Program-made: the position numbers and the translations under genes
DNA from: UBA4781 sp963674975
GTDB lineage: Bacteria; Chloroflexota; Anaerolineae; Anaerolineales; Anaerolineaceae
Reading direction: 5' to 3'
Length of the DNA: 64,000 nucleotides
Assembly (NCBI GenBank): GCA_963674975.1
Contig: OY771913.1
Location: 682,001-746,000, forward strand
Part shown: in pieces, positions 25,646-33,529 of the stretch
Layout: each line of letters begins with the position of its first letter
Position numbering within the stretch: position 1 is the stretch's first letter
Notes under the pieces: model-generated
Database searches by the model: none
What the model was told of the DNA's origin: nothing
Seen by the model: the letters and a program-made list of their open reading frames with translations, nothing else

Positions 25646-26263
25646 TCACTCCTTCAATGGTCCTTCTGTATTATATAATCCCATTTCAATAATTTGGTCA
25701 TAAACTCCCGACGGTAAATAATATCGGAACGGCTTTTTCTTATATGCCAGGGCTCTGATCTTGTTGGAAGAAATTTCCAACAAAGGCGCATCGATAAATT
25801 CAATTTTCTCTTTGATGCCGGTCAGTTCTTGCTCCAGGTGAGAGAGATCGATGGTTTCCCCCGGTCTGCGCATCACTCCAATGCTTGCGCACTGGTCAAT
25901 AAATTTTTGCGCCTCATGCCAGCTTGGTAGATCATGCAGAGAATCACCGCCCATAATAAACACCAGACAATCGTCAGGAAATTCTTCATGCAGCAGCAGC
26001 ATGGTATCCAGCACATAGTGAGGACCCGGTCGGTCGATATCCACCCTGGAAAGGGAAAACATCTCATCCCCATCGATCGCCGCTTCTACCATCGTAATTC
26101 TTTTTTCAATGCTGGTCATAGGTTTTCCCATTTTATGGGGTGGATCGGGGGCGATCGCCCAGAATACCTTATCCAGGTTCAATTGGTCAAACGCTTCCAT
26201 TGCCAGGATCAAATGCCCTACGTGAGGTGGATCAAATGTGCCGCCGAAGATACCTAATCGCAT
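25646..26263 (-). CDS. nadD: Nicotinate-nucleotide adenylyltransferase
   Basis: 205 residues, family length. It forms deamido-NAD from NaMN and ATP in NAD synthesis. Motifs: GIFGGTFDPPHVGHL (phosphate-binding GGxFxxxHxGH), DPPHK, and ISSNKIR in place of the usual ISSTxIR. It follows obgE by 14 bases, a frequent bacterial pairing. AGAGG lies before the ATG. Confidence 0.95.
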   Translation of the reverse strand: MRLGIFGGTFDPPHVGHLILAMEAFDQLNLDKVFWAIAPDPPHKMGKPMTSIEKRITMVEAAIDGDEMFSLSRVDIDRPGPHYVLDTMLLLHEEFPDDCLVFIMGGDSLHDLPSWHEAQKFIDQCASIGVMRRPGETIDLSHLEQELTGIKEKIEFIDAPLLEISSNKIRALAYKKKPFRYYLPSGVYDQIIEMGLYNTEGPLKE

Positions 26264-26277
26264 ATACGTTACCTCTT

Positions 26278-27555
26278 TTACTCGTAATTTCCAAATTCAT
26301 TTGTCCAGCTTAACTCATACTCACCGATCTTAACAGAGTTCCCCTCTTGAACTCCCGCTTCACGCAGTGCCTCGGTGATGCCAAGTGCCTGCAGTATACG
26401 CTGAAAACGGCGGATGGATTCATAATTATCCCAGTAAGTCATTGCCGCAGCCCGCTCAATAGCGACTCCTTTTACCTCATATCCTTCACCGGTAGATGCA
26501 ACAGTAAAAGCTTTTTCATCCACTTCCGCTGTATAGAGCGGTATTTCAGTTTCAACAGCTTTATCAGGAATAGACTTCAACATCTCATATGTTTTCCAGA
26601 GAATTTCGTTTAAATTTTTCTTTTGAAGCGCTGAACAGGAGAATAAATTGACGCCAATTTTCTTGAACTGCTTTTTCAAAACAGAATATTTCTCTTCCAT
26701 ATCCGGAAGATCCATTTTATTCAACACAACGATCTGTGGTTTTTCTTTCAATTTTGGATCAAAGAGAGATAATTCTGTATTGATCTGTGAAAAATCAGCC
26801 ATCGCATCCTGCGAACTTCCATCCAGCACATGGATCAATACCTTTGTGCGCTGAATGTGTTTTAAGAATGTGTCACCCAGCCCGATTCCCATATGGGCAC
26901 CTTCGATCAGCCCCGGAATATCCGCCAGCACCAGAGAGGTATCCATATCCAGCGCCGCGACTCCTAAATTGGGTACCAGTGTGGTAAATGGATAATCGGC
27001 GATCTTGGGCTTTGCGTTGGTAACGACAGACAAAAAACTTGATTTTCCCGCATTTGGCATACCAATGATCCCAACATCGGCGATCAATTTCAGTTCTAAC
27101 CGCAGGTCCAATTCCTGCCCGGGTTCTCCTCGTTCCGCAATGCGTGGAGCCTGATGCATGGAATTCGCGAAGTGGGCATTTCCTCTCCCACCTCTACCAC
27201 CTTTGCATAGAATGACCGACTGCCCCTCTTGCGTCAGATCAGCCAGAACACGATTTGTTTTTTCTTCGTGAATGACCGTTCCCGGCGGCACTTCGATGAC
27301 TAGTGCCTCAGCGGATTTTCCGGTTTGATTGGAAGAACCTCCGCGCTTTCCATCTTCTGCAACATACCAGTGGTTATGCTGAAATTTAAACAGGGTATTC
27401 AAATGAGGATTAACAGAAAAAACAATATCACCTCCGCGCCCCCCATTTCCTCCATCAGGACCACCGCGGTTGACAAATTTCTCTTTCCTAAAATGCATCA
27501 TCCCATCGCCGCCCTTGCCGGATCGTACATGAATTTGTGCTTCGTCTACAAACAT
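26278..27555 (-). CDS. obgE: Obg/CgtA GTPase
   Basis: 425 residues. The glycine-rich Obg domain (KGGDGMMHFRKEK, GGPDGGNGGRGGD) is followed by the G domain: GMPNAGKSS (G1), DIPGLIEGA (G3) and NKMD (G4). The C-terminal OCT domain (about 345-425) is present. It functions in 50S ribosome assembly and stress control. The ATG at 27555 has no Shine-Dalgarno. A TATAAT ends only 6 bases before it, predicting a leaderless mRNA. It leads the obgE-nadD-lipoprotein-Wzz run. Confidence 0.97.
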   Translation of the reverse strand: MFVDEAQIHVRSGKGGDGMMHFRKEKFVNRGGPDGGNGGRGGDIVFSVNPHLNTLFKFQHNHWYVAEDGKRGGSSNQTGKSAEALVIEVPPGTVIHEEKTNRVLADLTQEGQSVILCKGGRGGRGNAHFANSMHQAPRIAERGEPGQELDLRLELKLIADVGIIGMPNAGKSSFLSVVTNAKPKIADYPFTTLVPNLGVAALDMDTSLVLADIPGLIEGAHMGIGLGDTFLKHIQRTKVLIHVLDGSSQDAMADFSQINTELSLFDPKLKEKPQIVVLNKMDLPDMEEKYSVLKKQFKKIGVNLFSCSALQKKNLNEILWKTYEMLKSIPDKAVETEIPLYTAEVDEKAFTVASTGEGYEVKGVAIERAAAMTYWDNYESIRRFQRILQALGITEALREAGVQEGNSVKIGEYELSWTNEFGNYE

Positions 27556-27561
27556 GCTGAT

Positions 27562-27590
27562 ATTATAACCAAAAAGAGGAGGCTGCCCAA
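27562..27590 (-). promoter_or_regulatory. obgE promoter embedded in the upstream terminator
   Basis: Minus strand TTGGGC (27585-27590), a 17-base spacer and TATAAT (27562-27567). The -35 lies in the loop/inner stem of the terminator at 27576-27603. Predicted initiation at or next to the A of the obgE ATG. Confidence 0.6.
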
Positions 27591-27603
27591 AAGGCGCCTC
27601 CTC
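27576..27603 (-). terminator. Intrinsic terminator after the cPGS-like gene
   Basis: GAGGAGGC (27576-27583) pairs with GCCTCCTC (27596-27603), extended inward by partial pairing, then TTTTT on the minus strand. It lies 18 bases after the stop at 27621. Confidence 0.9.
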
Positions 27604-27620
27604 TATTAGACATTTATTAT

Positions 27621-28940
27621 CTATTTTTTAAATTTCTTCTCAAGGATATCTTTCAGTGTAGGAACACCGATTTCCTGCAATTCATAGCGAACGCGCTGCA
27701 TTGGTTTATTTATCTTGATGATTCGTGTGAGATCAATAGGTGTTCCTGAAAGAACCATATCAACATCAGAAGCATTGATGGTTTTTTCAAGATCCTTGAC
27801 CATGGCATCCCCATATCCCATGGCAGGCAAAATAGTTCCTGTCCCAGGATATTTTTTATAGGTTGCGGCAATAGAGCCAACGGCGAATGGTCGCGGATCG
27901 ACGATCTCACCGGCGCCGAAGCGCTTGGCAGCGACCCATCCGGCTCCATATGCCATTCCACCGTGCGTCAGGGTTGGTCCATCTTCGATCACCAGAACTC
28001 GCTTCCCCTTGATGCCATCCGGATCATCCACAAACAGTGGTGAAGCGCCTTCGATGATCACTGCATCAGGATTGAGCCTGCGCAGGTTTTCTCGCACGCT
28101 GATGACATTTTCTGGCTCGGCGGTATCCACTTTATTAATCACAAATACATCCGCAAGATACAGGTTTGTTTCGCCGGGATAATACTTCACTTCATGCCCG
28201 GGGCGGTGTGGATCAGCAACCACGATGGAGAGATCAGATTTATAGAATGGAATATCATTATTTCCACCATCCCACAGGATGATATCGGCTTCTTTTTCGG
28301 CTTCCCGCAATATCGCTTCATAATCCACGCCTGCAAAGACCAGCACGCCGTTATCGATATGGGGTTCGTATTCTTCTCTTTCCTCAATCGTGCATTCGTG
28401 CTTGTCCAGGTCAGCATAATCGGCAAAACGCTGTACTTTTTGTTTTACCAGATCTCCATACGGCATCGGGTGGCGGATAGCAGCAACTTTATATCCCATA
28501 TCGATCAGGATCTTTGAAACAAGACGGGTAGTCTGGCTCTTTCCACAACCGGTGCGAACTGCGCAGATGGAAACAACCGGTTTGGTTGATTTAATTTGGG
28601 TGGTATTGGTTCCCATCAGACGGAAATCTGCACCGCAGGCATTTACCAGGCAGGCTTTATGCATCACATACTCATGTGGTACATCGCTGTAAGCAAACAC
28701 AACCAGTTCAACCTTCTTTTCGGCGATCAATTTTTCCAGATCACTCTCGGGATAGATCGGAATTCCCTGAGGATATAACGATCCTGCTAATTCTTTCGGG
28801 TATTTTCTTTCATCAATATTTGGGATTTGGGTGGCGGTAAAAGCTACAACTTCATACTCCGCATTATCTCGGAAATACACATTGAAATTATGGAAATCTC
28901 TACCAGCAGCGCCCATTATGATAGTTCGCGTTTTTCCCAT
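27621..28940 (-). CDS. Cyclic 2,3-diphosphoglycerate synthetase-like P-loop NTPase
   Basis: 439 residues. An N-terminal Rossmann-like domain (KTRTIIMGAAGRDFHNFN) and a central P-loop RTGCGKSQTTR near residue 130 are followed by ILWDGGNND (Walker B-like) and FVINKVDTAEPENV (NKxD-type). This matches the archaeal cPGS/COG2403 predicted-GTPase family. In methanogens the enzyme makes the thermoprotectant cyclic 2,3-bisphosphoglycerate from 2,3-BPG; in bacteria the role is unproven. Its location between argS and obgE, close to pgk and gap, fits a link to triose metabolism. AAGGAG precedes the ATG. Confidence 0.8.
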   Translation of the reverse strand: MGKTRTIIMGAAGRDFHNFNVYFRDNAEYEVVAFTATQIPNIDERKYPKELAGSLYPQGIPIYPESDLEKLIAEKKVELVVFAYSDVPHEYVMHKACLVNACGADFRLMGTNTTQIKSTKPVVSICAVRTGCGKSQTTRLVSKILIDMGYKVAAIRHPMPYGDLVKQKVQRFADYADLDKHECTIEEREEYEPHIDNGVLVFAGVDYEAILREAEKEADIILWDGGNNDIPFYKSDLSIVVADPHRPGHEVKYYPGETNLYLADVFVINKVDTAEPENVISVRENLRRLNPDAVIIEGASPLFVDDPDGIKGKRVLVIEDGPTLTHGGMAYGAGWVAAKRFGAGEIVDPRPFAVGSIAATYKKYPGTGTILPAMGYGDAMVKDLEKTINASDVDMVLSGTPIDLTRIIKINKPMQRVRYELQEIGVPTLKDILEKKFKK

Positions 28941-28964
28941 GCAACTCTCCTTCTATAAATGTAA

Positions 28965-30725
28965 TTACATGATTTCTGGGACTTCGATTCCTAACAAACC
29001 CAGACTATTAATAATAGTCTGTTTTGCGGCTGCTACAAGTCTTAATCGGAAAGAACGAACCTCATCTTTTGCTGAAAGGACATGGCAGTTGGTGTAGAAA
29101 TCATTAAATGCCTTGGCAACATCATAGGCATAATTCGCTATTTGCAGTGGTTTCAATTCTTTGCTCGCTTTTGCAACTTCCTGCGGGAAACGCGAGAGTA
29201 GATCAACCAGCACAATTTCTTTCGTATCGAGATCGTATTTAATAGCTGCAGCATTCGGAATTTTATAATCCACTTTCCGTAAGATGCTGTTTGCGCGGAC
29301 AGCTGCATATTGAATATAAGGAGCCGCCTGCCCGTTGACATCCAGGGCAGATTCCCAATCAAAGGTTACGATGCGAGTGTTATCCCGCGACAACAGAGAA
29401 TACTTGATCGAACCCAGCGCCACCATTCTGGCGATTTTTTCTTTTTGTTCAAGCGGCAGTTCAGGGTTTTTCTGGTCAACAATGACCATGGCGCGCTTTT
29501 CTGCTTCGTGAATGAGATCTTCCAGCAGCACCACGGTTCCCTCGCGGGAAGCAAGCGTTACATTCCCCGGCAGGTTCACGATCTCATAAGCCAGGTGATA
29601 GCACTTTTTTGCCCAGGGGTATCCCATCAGTTCCAGCACTTTGAATATCTGCTTCAAGTACAGCGACTGGCGCACATCCACCACGTAAATGGAACGATCC
29701 AGATCGAATTCTTCGAACTTCTTTACAGCTAATGGAATATCTTTGGTTGCATATAAGGAAGTGCCATCCGAGCGTAAAAGAACGAGCACCCGATATTCTT
29801 CCTTTGTACCAAGGACCGCATCCAGATCAATGATCACTGCTCCTTCAGGGCGTTCATCTTTTGCCAGTCCTTTTTGAATGAGGTTTTCTACAAAATCCTT
29901 TCCCTCATGCTCTACTTCACTTTCAAAATACAATTTGTCAAAATGAATATCCAGCACGTCATAGATCTGCTTAAACGCATCCAGCGACCATTGGCGTGTC
30001 TCTTTCCATAAAGCTAAAATTTCAGGATCATGCGCATCCCATGCTCTAAAGTAATTGCGCACGGCTTCTTCATTTTCTTCTGATTCTTCACGGCGTTTGA
30101 TCGCCTCGGCATACAAATTCCCGATCCAGCTGGTGGTATTTTCTTTGGGTGGTTTTTCTCCATCATGGAATTTCTCATAATTCCACAGCCAGGTGATGAC
30201 ATGCAAACCGATATCACCCAGGTAATTCGCCCGGATGACCTCATTCCCGCCGAATTCCAGGATGTTGGAAACAGATGCTCCCAGAACCATGTTTCTTAAA
30301 TGACCCACATGAAAAGCTTTGTGTGTATTCGGCTGGGAAAATTCCACCATCACTTTTTGATGGGCATTCGGTAGAGAACCAAATTCTTTTTTTTCGGTGA
30401 GAACCCGATCGATCACCATGCGTGAAAAACTCTCAGGCTGGAAGTAGATATTTAAATAACCCTTTACCGCTTCACATTTATTGAAATCTTCAGGTAATAC
30501 CAGTTTATCAGCACACAGGGCAGCCAGTTCTGCTGCTCGCTGTGGTACATTTATTTTTTTCCCTGAATGAGCCTCTTGAGCTGCAATTTGAAAAAATGAT
30601 GTAGAAATTCCCCACTGACCGCTGAAAGGGATATCACTCCATTGAAATCCTTCAGGTTTGATCCCCTCCTGCTTCAGGATCTGTTCAAGCTGTTCTTCGA
30701 TTTGTGTTTTATATTTGTCAAACAT
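28965..30725 (-). CDS. argS: Arginyl-tRNA synthetase
   Basis: 586 residues, class I. It charges tRNA-Arg. Seen: the N-terminal Add-1-like domain, HVGHLRNM (HIGH motif), the long catalytic Rossmann fold, LASREGTVVLLEDL where the KMSKS region lies, and a C-terminal helical anticodon-binding domain (ALDVNGQAAPYIQYA). The KMSKS lysine is absent, while a Lys three residues before HVGH (NTHKAFHVGH) is present. That substitution is known for many ArgRSs. The start at 30725 has AAGG only four bases upstream and a TATAAG box five bases upstream. Confidence 0.96.
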   Translation of the reverse strand: MFDKYKTQIEEQLEQILKQEGIKPEGFQWSDIPFSGQWGISTSFFQIAAQEAHSGKKINVPQRAAELAALCADKLVLPEDFNKCEAVKGYLNIYFQPESFSRMVIDRVLTEKKEFGSLPNAHQKVMVEFSQPNTHKAFHVGHLRNMVLGASVSNILEFGGNEVIRANYLGDIGLHVITWLWNYEKFHDGEKPPKENTTSWIGNLYAEAIKRREESEENEEAVRNYFRAWDAHDPEILALWKETRQWSLDAFKQIYDVLDIHFDKLYFESEVEHEGKDFVENLIQKGLAKDERPEGAVIIDLDAVLGTKEEYRVLVLLRSDGTSLYATKDIPLAVKKFEEFDLDRSIYVVDVRQSLYLKQIFKVLELMGYPWAKKCYHLAYEIVNLPGNVTLASREGTVVLLEDLIHEAEKRAMVIVDQKNPELPLEQKEKIARMVALGSIKYSLLSRDNTRIVTFDWESALDVNGQAAPYIQYAAVRANSILRKVDYKIPNAAAIKYDLDTKEIVLVDLLSRFPQEVAKASKELKPLQIANYAYDVAKAFNDFYTNCHVLSAKDEVRSFRLRLVAAAKQTIINSLGLLGIEVPEIM

Positions 30726-30745
30726 AAGACCTTATAAATTGAAAA

Positions 30746-30766
30746 GCGGGAGAACTGCCCTCCCGC
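30746..30766 (-). terminator. Intrinsic terminator after rpsT
   Basis: GCGGGAG (30746-30752) and CTCCCGC (30760-30766) form a strong 7-bp stem with a 7-base loop, followed on the minus strand by TTTTCAATTT. It lies between rpsT and argS. Confidence 0.85.
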
Positions 30767-30802
30767 ATTCAAACTCGAAGAAATAAAAAAGATCAGAGAA
30801 GG

Positions 30803-31069
30803 TTATTTCTCGAGGGCAACGAACTGCTTCATTAAACGGCTTTTTCGACGTGCAGCATTATTCTTATGAATAACACCTTTGCTGGCTGCTTTATCAAGAG
30901 CTTTCACGGCTTCCATTACTTTTGCCTGTGCTTCTTCTTTTTTCTCATCTTTCAAAGCAACACGTGCTTTTTTAACAGCCGTACGAGCCTGCCCTCGAAA
31001 TACTCGATTTGCCTGTCGCTTCTTTTCATTTTGCTTATTTCTTTTAATAGCAGATTTAATATTTGCCAA
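30803..31069 (-). CDS. rpsT: 30S ribosomal protein S20
   Basis: 88 residues when started at the TTG at 31069, giving MANIKSAIKRNKQNEKKRQ, the canonical S20 N-terminus. GGAGG lies exactly five bases before this TTG. An ATG 21 bases further up (31090) would add seven non-conserved residues and is rejected. The protein is basic and helical and binds 16S rRNA in the body of the 30S subunit. Monocistronic, with its own promoter and terminator. A UUG start is also found in E. coli rpsT, where it matters for autogenous translational control. Confidence 0.95.
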   Translation of the reverse strand: MANIKSAIKRNKQNEKKRQANRVFRGQARTAVKKARVALKDEKKEEAQAKVMEAVKALDKAASKGVIHKNNAARRKSRLMKQFVALEK

Positions 31070-31104
31070 AACAACCTCCAAAAATTGCATTCTTGCAAGG
31101 TTCG

Positions 31105-31133
31105 ATTTTACTAGACAGTATCCATTTTGTCCA
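31105..31133 (-). promoter_or_regulatory. rpsT promoter
   Basis: Minus strand TGGACA (31128-31133), a 17-base spacer and TAAAAT (31105-31110). It gives a leader of about 30 bases containing the GGAGG site at 31075-31079. Confidence 0.65.
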
Positions 31134-31140
31134 GCAAAAA

Positions 31141-31160
31141 AGGAGCTCTTGCGAGCTCCT
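31141..31160. terminator. Intrinsic terminator after pgk
   Basis: AGGAGCTC and GAGCTCCT form a perfect stem with a TTGC loop, flanked by A-runs on one side and T-runs on the other. It lies 8 bases after the pgk stop and just upstream of the rpsT promoter. Confidence 0.88.
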
Positions 31161-31167
31161 TTTTACT

Positions 31168-32343
31168 TTATTTATCCTGTAAAACTGCCAAACCCGGTAG
31201 TTCCAATCCCTCCAGCATTTCCAGTGAGGCACCCCCACCGGTTGAGATGTGGGATATCTTGTCTGCAAGACCAGATTTGTTCACGGCTGAAACGGAATCA
31301 CCACCGCCAATGATGCTGACCGCACTGCTTTCAGCTACTGCTTTGGCAATCGCGAACGTTCCTTCTGCAAAATTGGGGAATTCAAAAACACCCATGGGAC
31401 CGTTCCAGACGACAGTCTTGGCATTGGCGATCACTTTGGAGTACTGCGCAACCGTGTCAGGTCCGATATCCAGAATCCGCCATCCATCAGGAATAGGTCC
31501 GGTTGGCATGATTTTCTTTGCTGCTCCATCTTCGAATTTATCCGCGATGACCACATCCACCGGCAAATGCAGCTTGGTGGTTCCTTCTTTTACCAGCTCA
31601 CGAGCCACATCCAGAACCTCGTCTTCTACCAGTGAGTCTCCCACCGGGTATCCCTGCGCTTTGAAGAAGGTATTCGCCATACCACCGCCGATCAATACTT
31701 CGTCAGCTTTTTTCAAGAGGTTGCGGATCACACCGATCTTATCACTGACCTTGGCACCGCCCAGAATCGCTACAAAGGGTCGCTTTGGGTCTTCAATTGC
31801 CTGCCCCAAATACTGGATCTCTTTTTCCATCAAGAAACCCGCAACTGCCGGTAAATAAGCTGCCACACCCGCTGTGGATGCATGCGCACGATGCGCTGAA
31901 CCGAATGCGTCATTGACAAAAATATCCGCCAGGCTGGCTAACTGCTTTGCCATCTCTGGATCGTTTTTCTTCTCTTCTGCATGAAAACGAGTGTTCTCAA
32001 GCACCAAAACTTCCCCATTTTTCAATGTGTCTGCTGCAGTTTTTGCCACAGGTCCGATACAATCTTCTGCAAAAATCACTTTTTGCGGGATCAATGTACC
32101 AAGATATTCGGCTACCGGTTTTAAACTATACTGCGGATCAACGCAGTCTTTGGGTCTGCCTAGGTGAGAGCAGAGGATAACTGCTGCATTATTCTCCAGC
32201 AAATATTGAATGGTTGGCAAAGCTGCACGAATGCGGGTATCATCATTGACTTTTCCGTCTTTCAAAGGGACGTTGAAATCAACCCGTACAAGTACTTTCT
32301 TATTTTTGACATCGATATCTTTGATTGTCTTTTTTGCAAACAT
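31168..32343 (-). CDS. pgk: Phosphoglycerate kinase
   Basis: 391 residues. It converts 1,3-bisphosphoglycerate and ADP to 3-phosphoglycerate and ATP. The N-terminal substrate motif RVDFNVPL, LCSHLGRPK and ENTRFHAEE are present. The C-terminal nucleotide domain has ILGGAKVSDKI, WNGPMGVFE and SIIGGGDSV. Complete. GAGGAAG precedes the ATG. It follows gap with a terminator between them, so the two can be transcribed separately. Confidence 0.98.
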   Translation of the reverse strand: MFAKKTIKDIDVKNKKVLVRVDFNVPLKDGKVNDDTRIRAALPTIQYLLENNAAVILCSHLGRPKDCVDPQYSLKPVAEYLGTLIPQKVIFAEDCIGPVAKTAADTLKNGEVLVLENTRFHAEEKKNDPEMAKQLASLADIFVNDAFGSAHRAHASTAGVAAYLPAVAGFLMEKEIQYLGQAIEDPKRPFVAILGGAKVSDKIGVIRNLLKKADEVLIGGGMANTFFKAQGYPVGDSLVEDEVLDVARELVKEGTTKLHLPVDVVIADKFEDGAAKKIMPTGPIPDGWRILDIGPDTVAQYSKVIANAKTVVWNGPMGVFEFPNFAEGTFAIAKAVAESSAVSIIGGGDSVSAVNKSGLADKISHISTGGGASLEMLEGLELPGLAVLQDK

Positions 32344-32372
32344 AGCTTCCTCTCATTTCAAGATATAAAAAA

Positions 32373-32405
32373 GGCATAATCGGATTTTTCTTGCTAGATT
32401 ATGCC
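32373..32405 (-). terminator. Intrinsic terminator after gap
   Basis: GGCATAATC (32373-32381) pairs with GATTATGCC (32397-32405) around a 15-base loop. On the minus strand it is followed by TTTTTTATAT. It sits between gap and pgk. Confidence 0.8.
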
Positions 32406-32434
32406 TTTCATTTTACATGAAGTCTATTAGAAAT

Positions 32435-33472
32435 TTACAGGTCTTTTGCAATCTTTGCTGCCAGATCGGCGGTACGGCAGGAGTAACCCCATTCATTGTC
32501 ATACCAGGTCACGATCTTGATCATGGTTCCACCCATTACCATGGTCAGCTGGCTGTCAATAATGGATGAATGAGAATCACCCTTGAAATCCATAGAAACC
32601 AATGGTTCTGTGCAGTAACCGAGAATGCCCTTCAATTTCCCTTCTGATGCTTCCTTGAAGGCAGCGTTCAACTCTTCTACTGATGTTGGTTTTTCAACCG
32701 TAGCAACGAAATCCACAATAGAAACTGTGGGAGTTGGAACGCGCAATGCCATTCCATCGAATTTACCCTTCAGATCAGGAATTACCAGGGCAACAGCTTT
32801 TGCTGCGCCTGTGGTGGTGGGAATGATGTTTAAAGCTGCAGCGCGTGCTCTGCGCAGGTCGCTGTGGGCAAGATCAAGGATCTTCTGATCATTTGTGTAA
32901 GAGTGAATGGTCGTCATCATACCGCGGGTAACCGTCCAATTATCATGGACGATCTTCACTGCGGGAGCCAGACAGTTGGTAGTGCAGGATGCATTGGAAA
33001 TGACATGATGATTCGCGGGATCATACATTTCATCATTTACACCCAGCACGATCGTGATATCTTCATGTTTGGCAGGAGCAGAAATAATGACTTTCTTTGC
33101 TCCGCCTTTTTCAATATGAGCTACTGCACCGGGTTTTCCCTTGGCAGGATCACCCAATTTATCTTTGAAAATACCAGTTGATTCAATGACAATATCAACG
33201 CCGAGATCCTTCCAGGGAAGGTTCCCGGGATCTTTCTCTGCTAAAACTTTTACCGGTTTTCCATCAATAACAATAGAATCACCCTCTACTGTTACAGGAC
33301 CGGGATAGGTGCCGTAATTTGAATCGTATTTAAACAAATGGGCATTGGTAGCTGCAGAAAAAAGATCATTTACTGCGACTACTTCTAATTCACTTCCATG
33401 TCGTTCTTTGATAGCTTTTAATACTTGGCGACCAATACGGCCAAATCCATTAATTCCAACTTTTACTGCCAT
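32435..33472 (-). CDS. gap: Glyceraldehyde-3-phosphate dehydrogenase, type I
   Basis: 345 residues. NAD-binding GINGFGRIGRQV at the N-terminus, the catalytic Cys in SNASCTTNCLAP, and the C-terminal WYDNEWGYSCR. It oxidises glyceraldehyde-3-phosphate to 1,3-bisphosphoglycerate. A strong GGAGGAG site precedes the ATG. Its promoter overlaps the end of yvcK. Confidence 0.98.
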   Translation of the reverse strand: MAVKVGINGFGRIGRQVLKAIKERHGSELEVVAVNDLFSAATNAHLFKYDSNYGTYPGPVTVEGDSIVIDGKPVKVLAEKDPGNLPWKDLGVDIVIESTGIFKDKLGDPAKGKPGAVAHIEKGGAKKVIISAPAKHEDITIVLGVNDEMYDPANHHVISNASCTTNCLAPAVKIVHDNWTVTRGMMTTIHSYTNDQKILDLAHSDLRRARAAALNIIPTTTGAAKAVALVIPDLKGKFDGMALRVPTPTVSIVDFVATVEKPTSVEELNAAFKEASEGKLKGILGYCTEPLVSMDFKGDSHSSIIDSQLTMVMGGTMIKIVTWYDNEWGYSCRTADLAAKIAKDL

Positions 33473-33499
33473 AACCGTACTCCTCCGAGATTTTTTTGT

Positions 33500-33529
33500 A
33501 TTTTACCACGCCTTTATTTTGCGTGTCTT
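33500..33529 (-). promoter_or_regulatory. Putative gap promoter
   Basis: Minus strand AAGACA (33524-33529), an 18-base spacer and TAAAAT (33500-33505). The -35 overlaps the yvcK stop codon. A short CACGC/GCGTG hairpin lies in the spacer. Confidence 0.45.
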
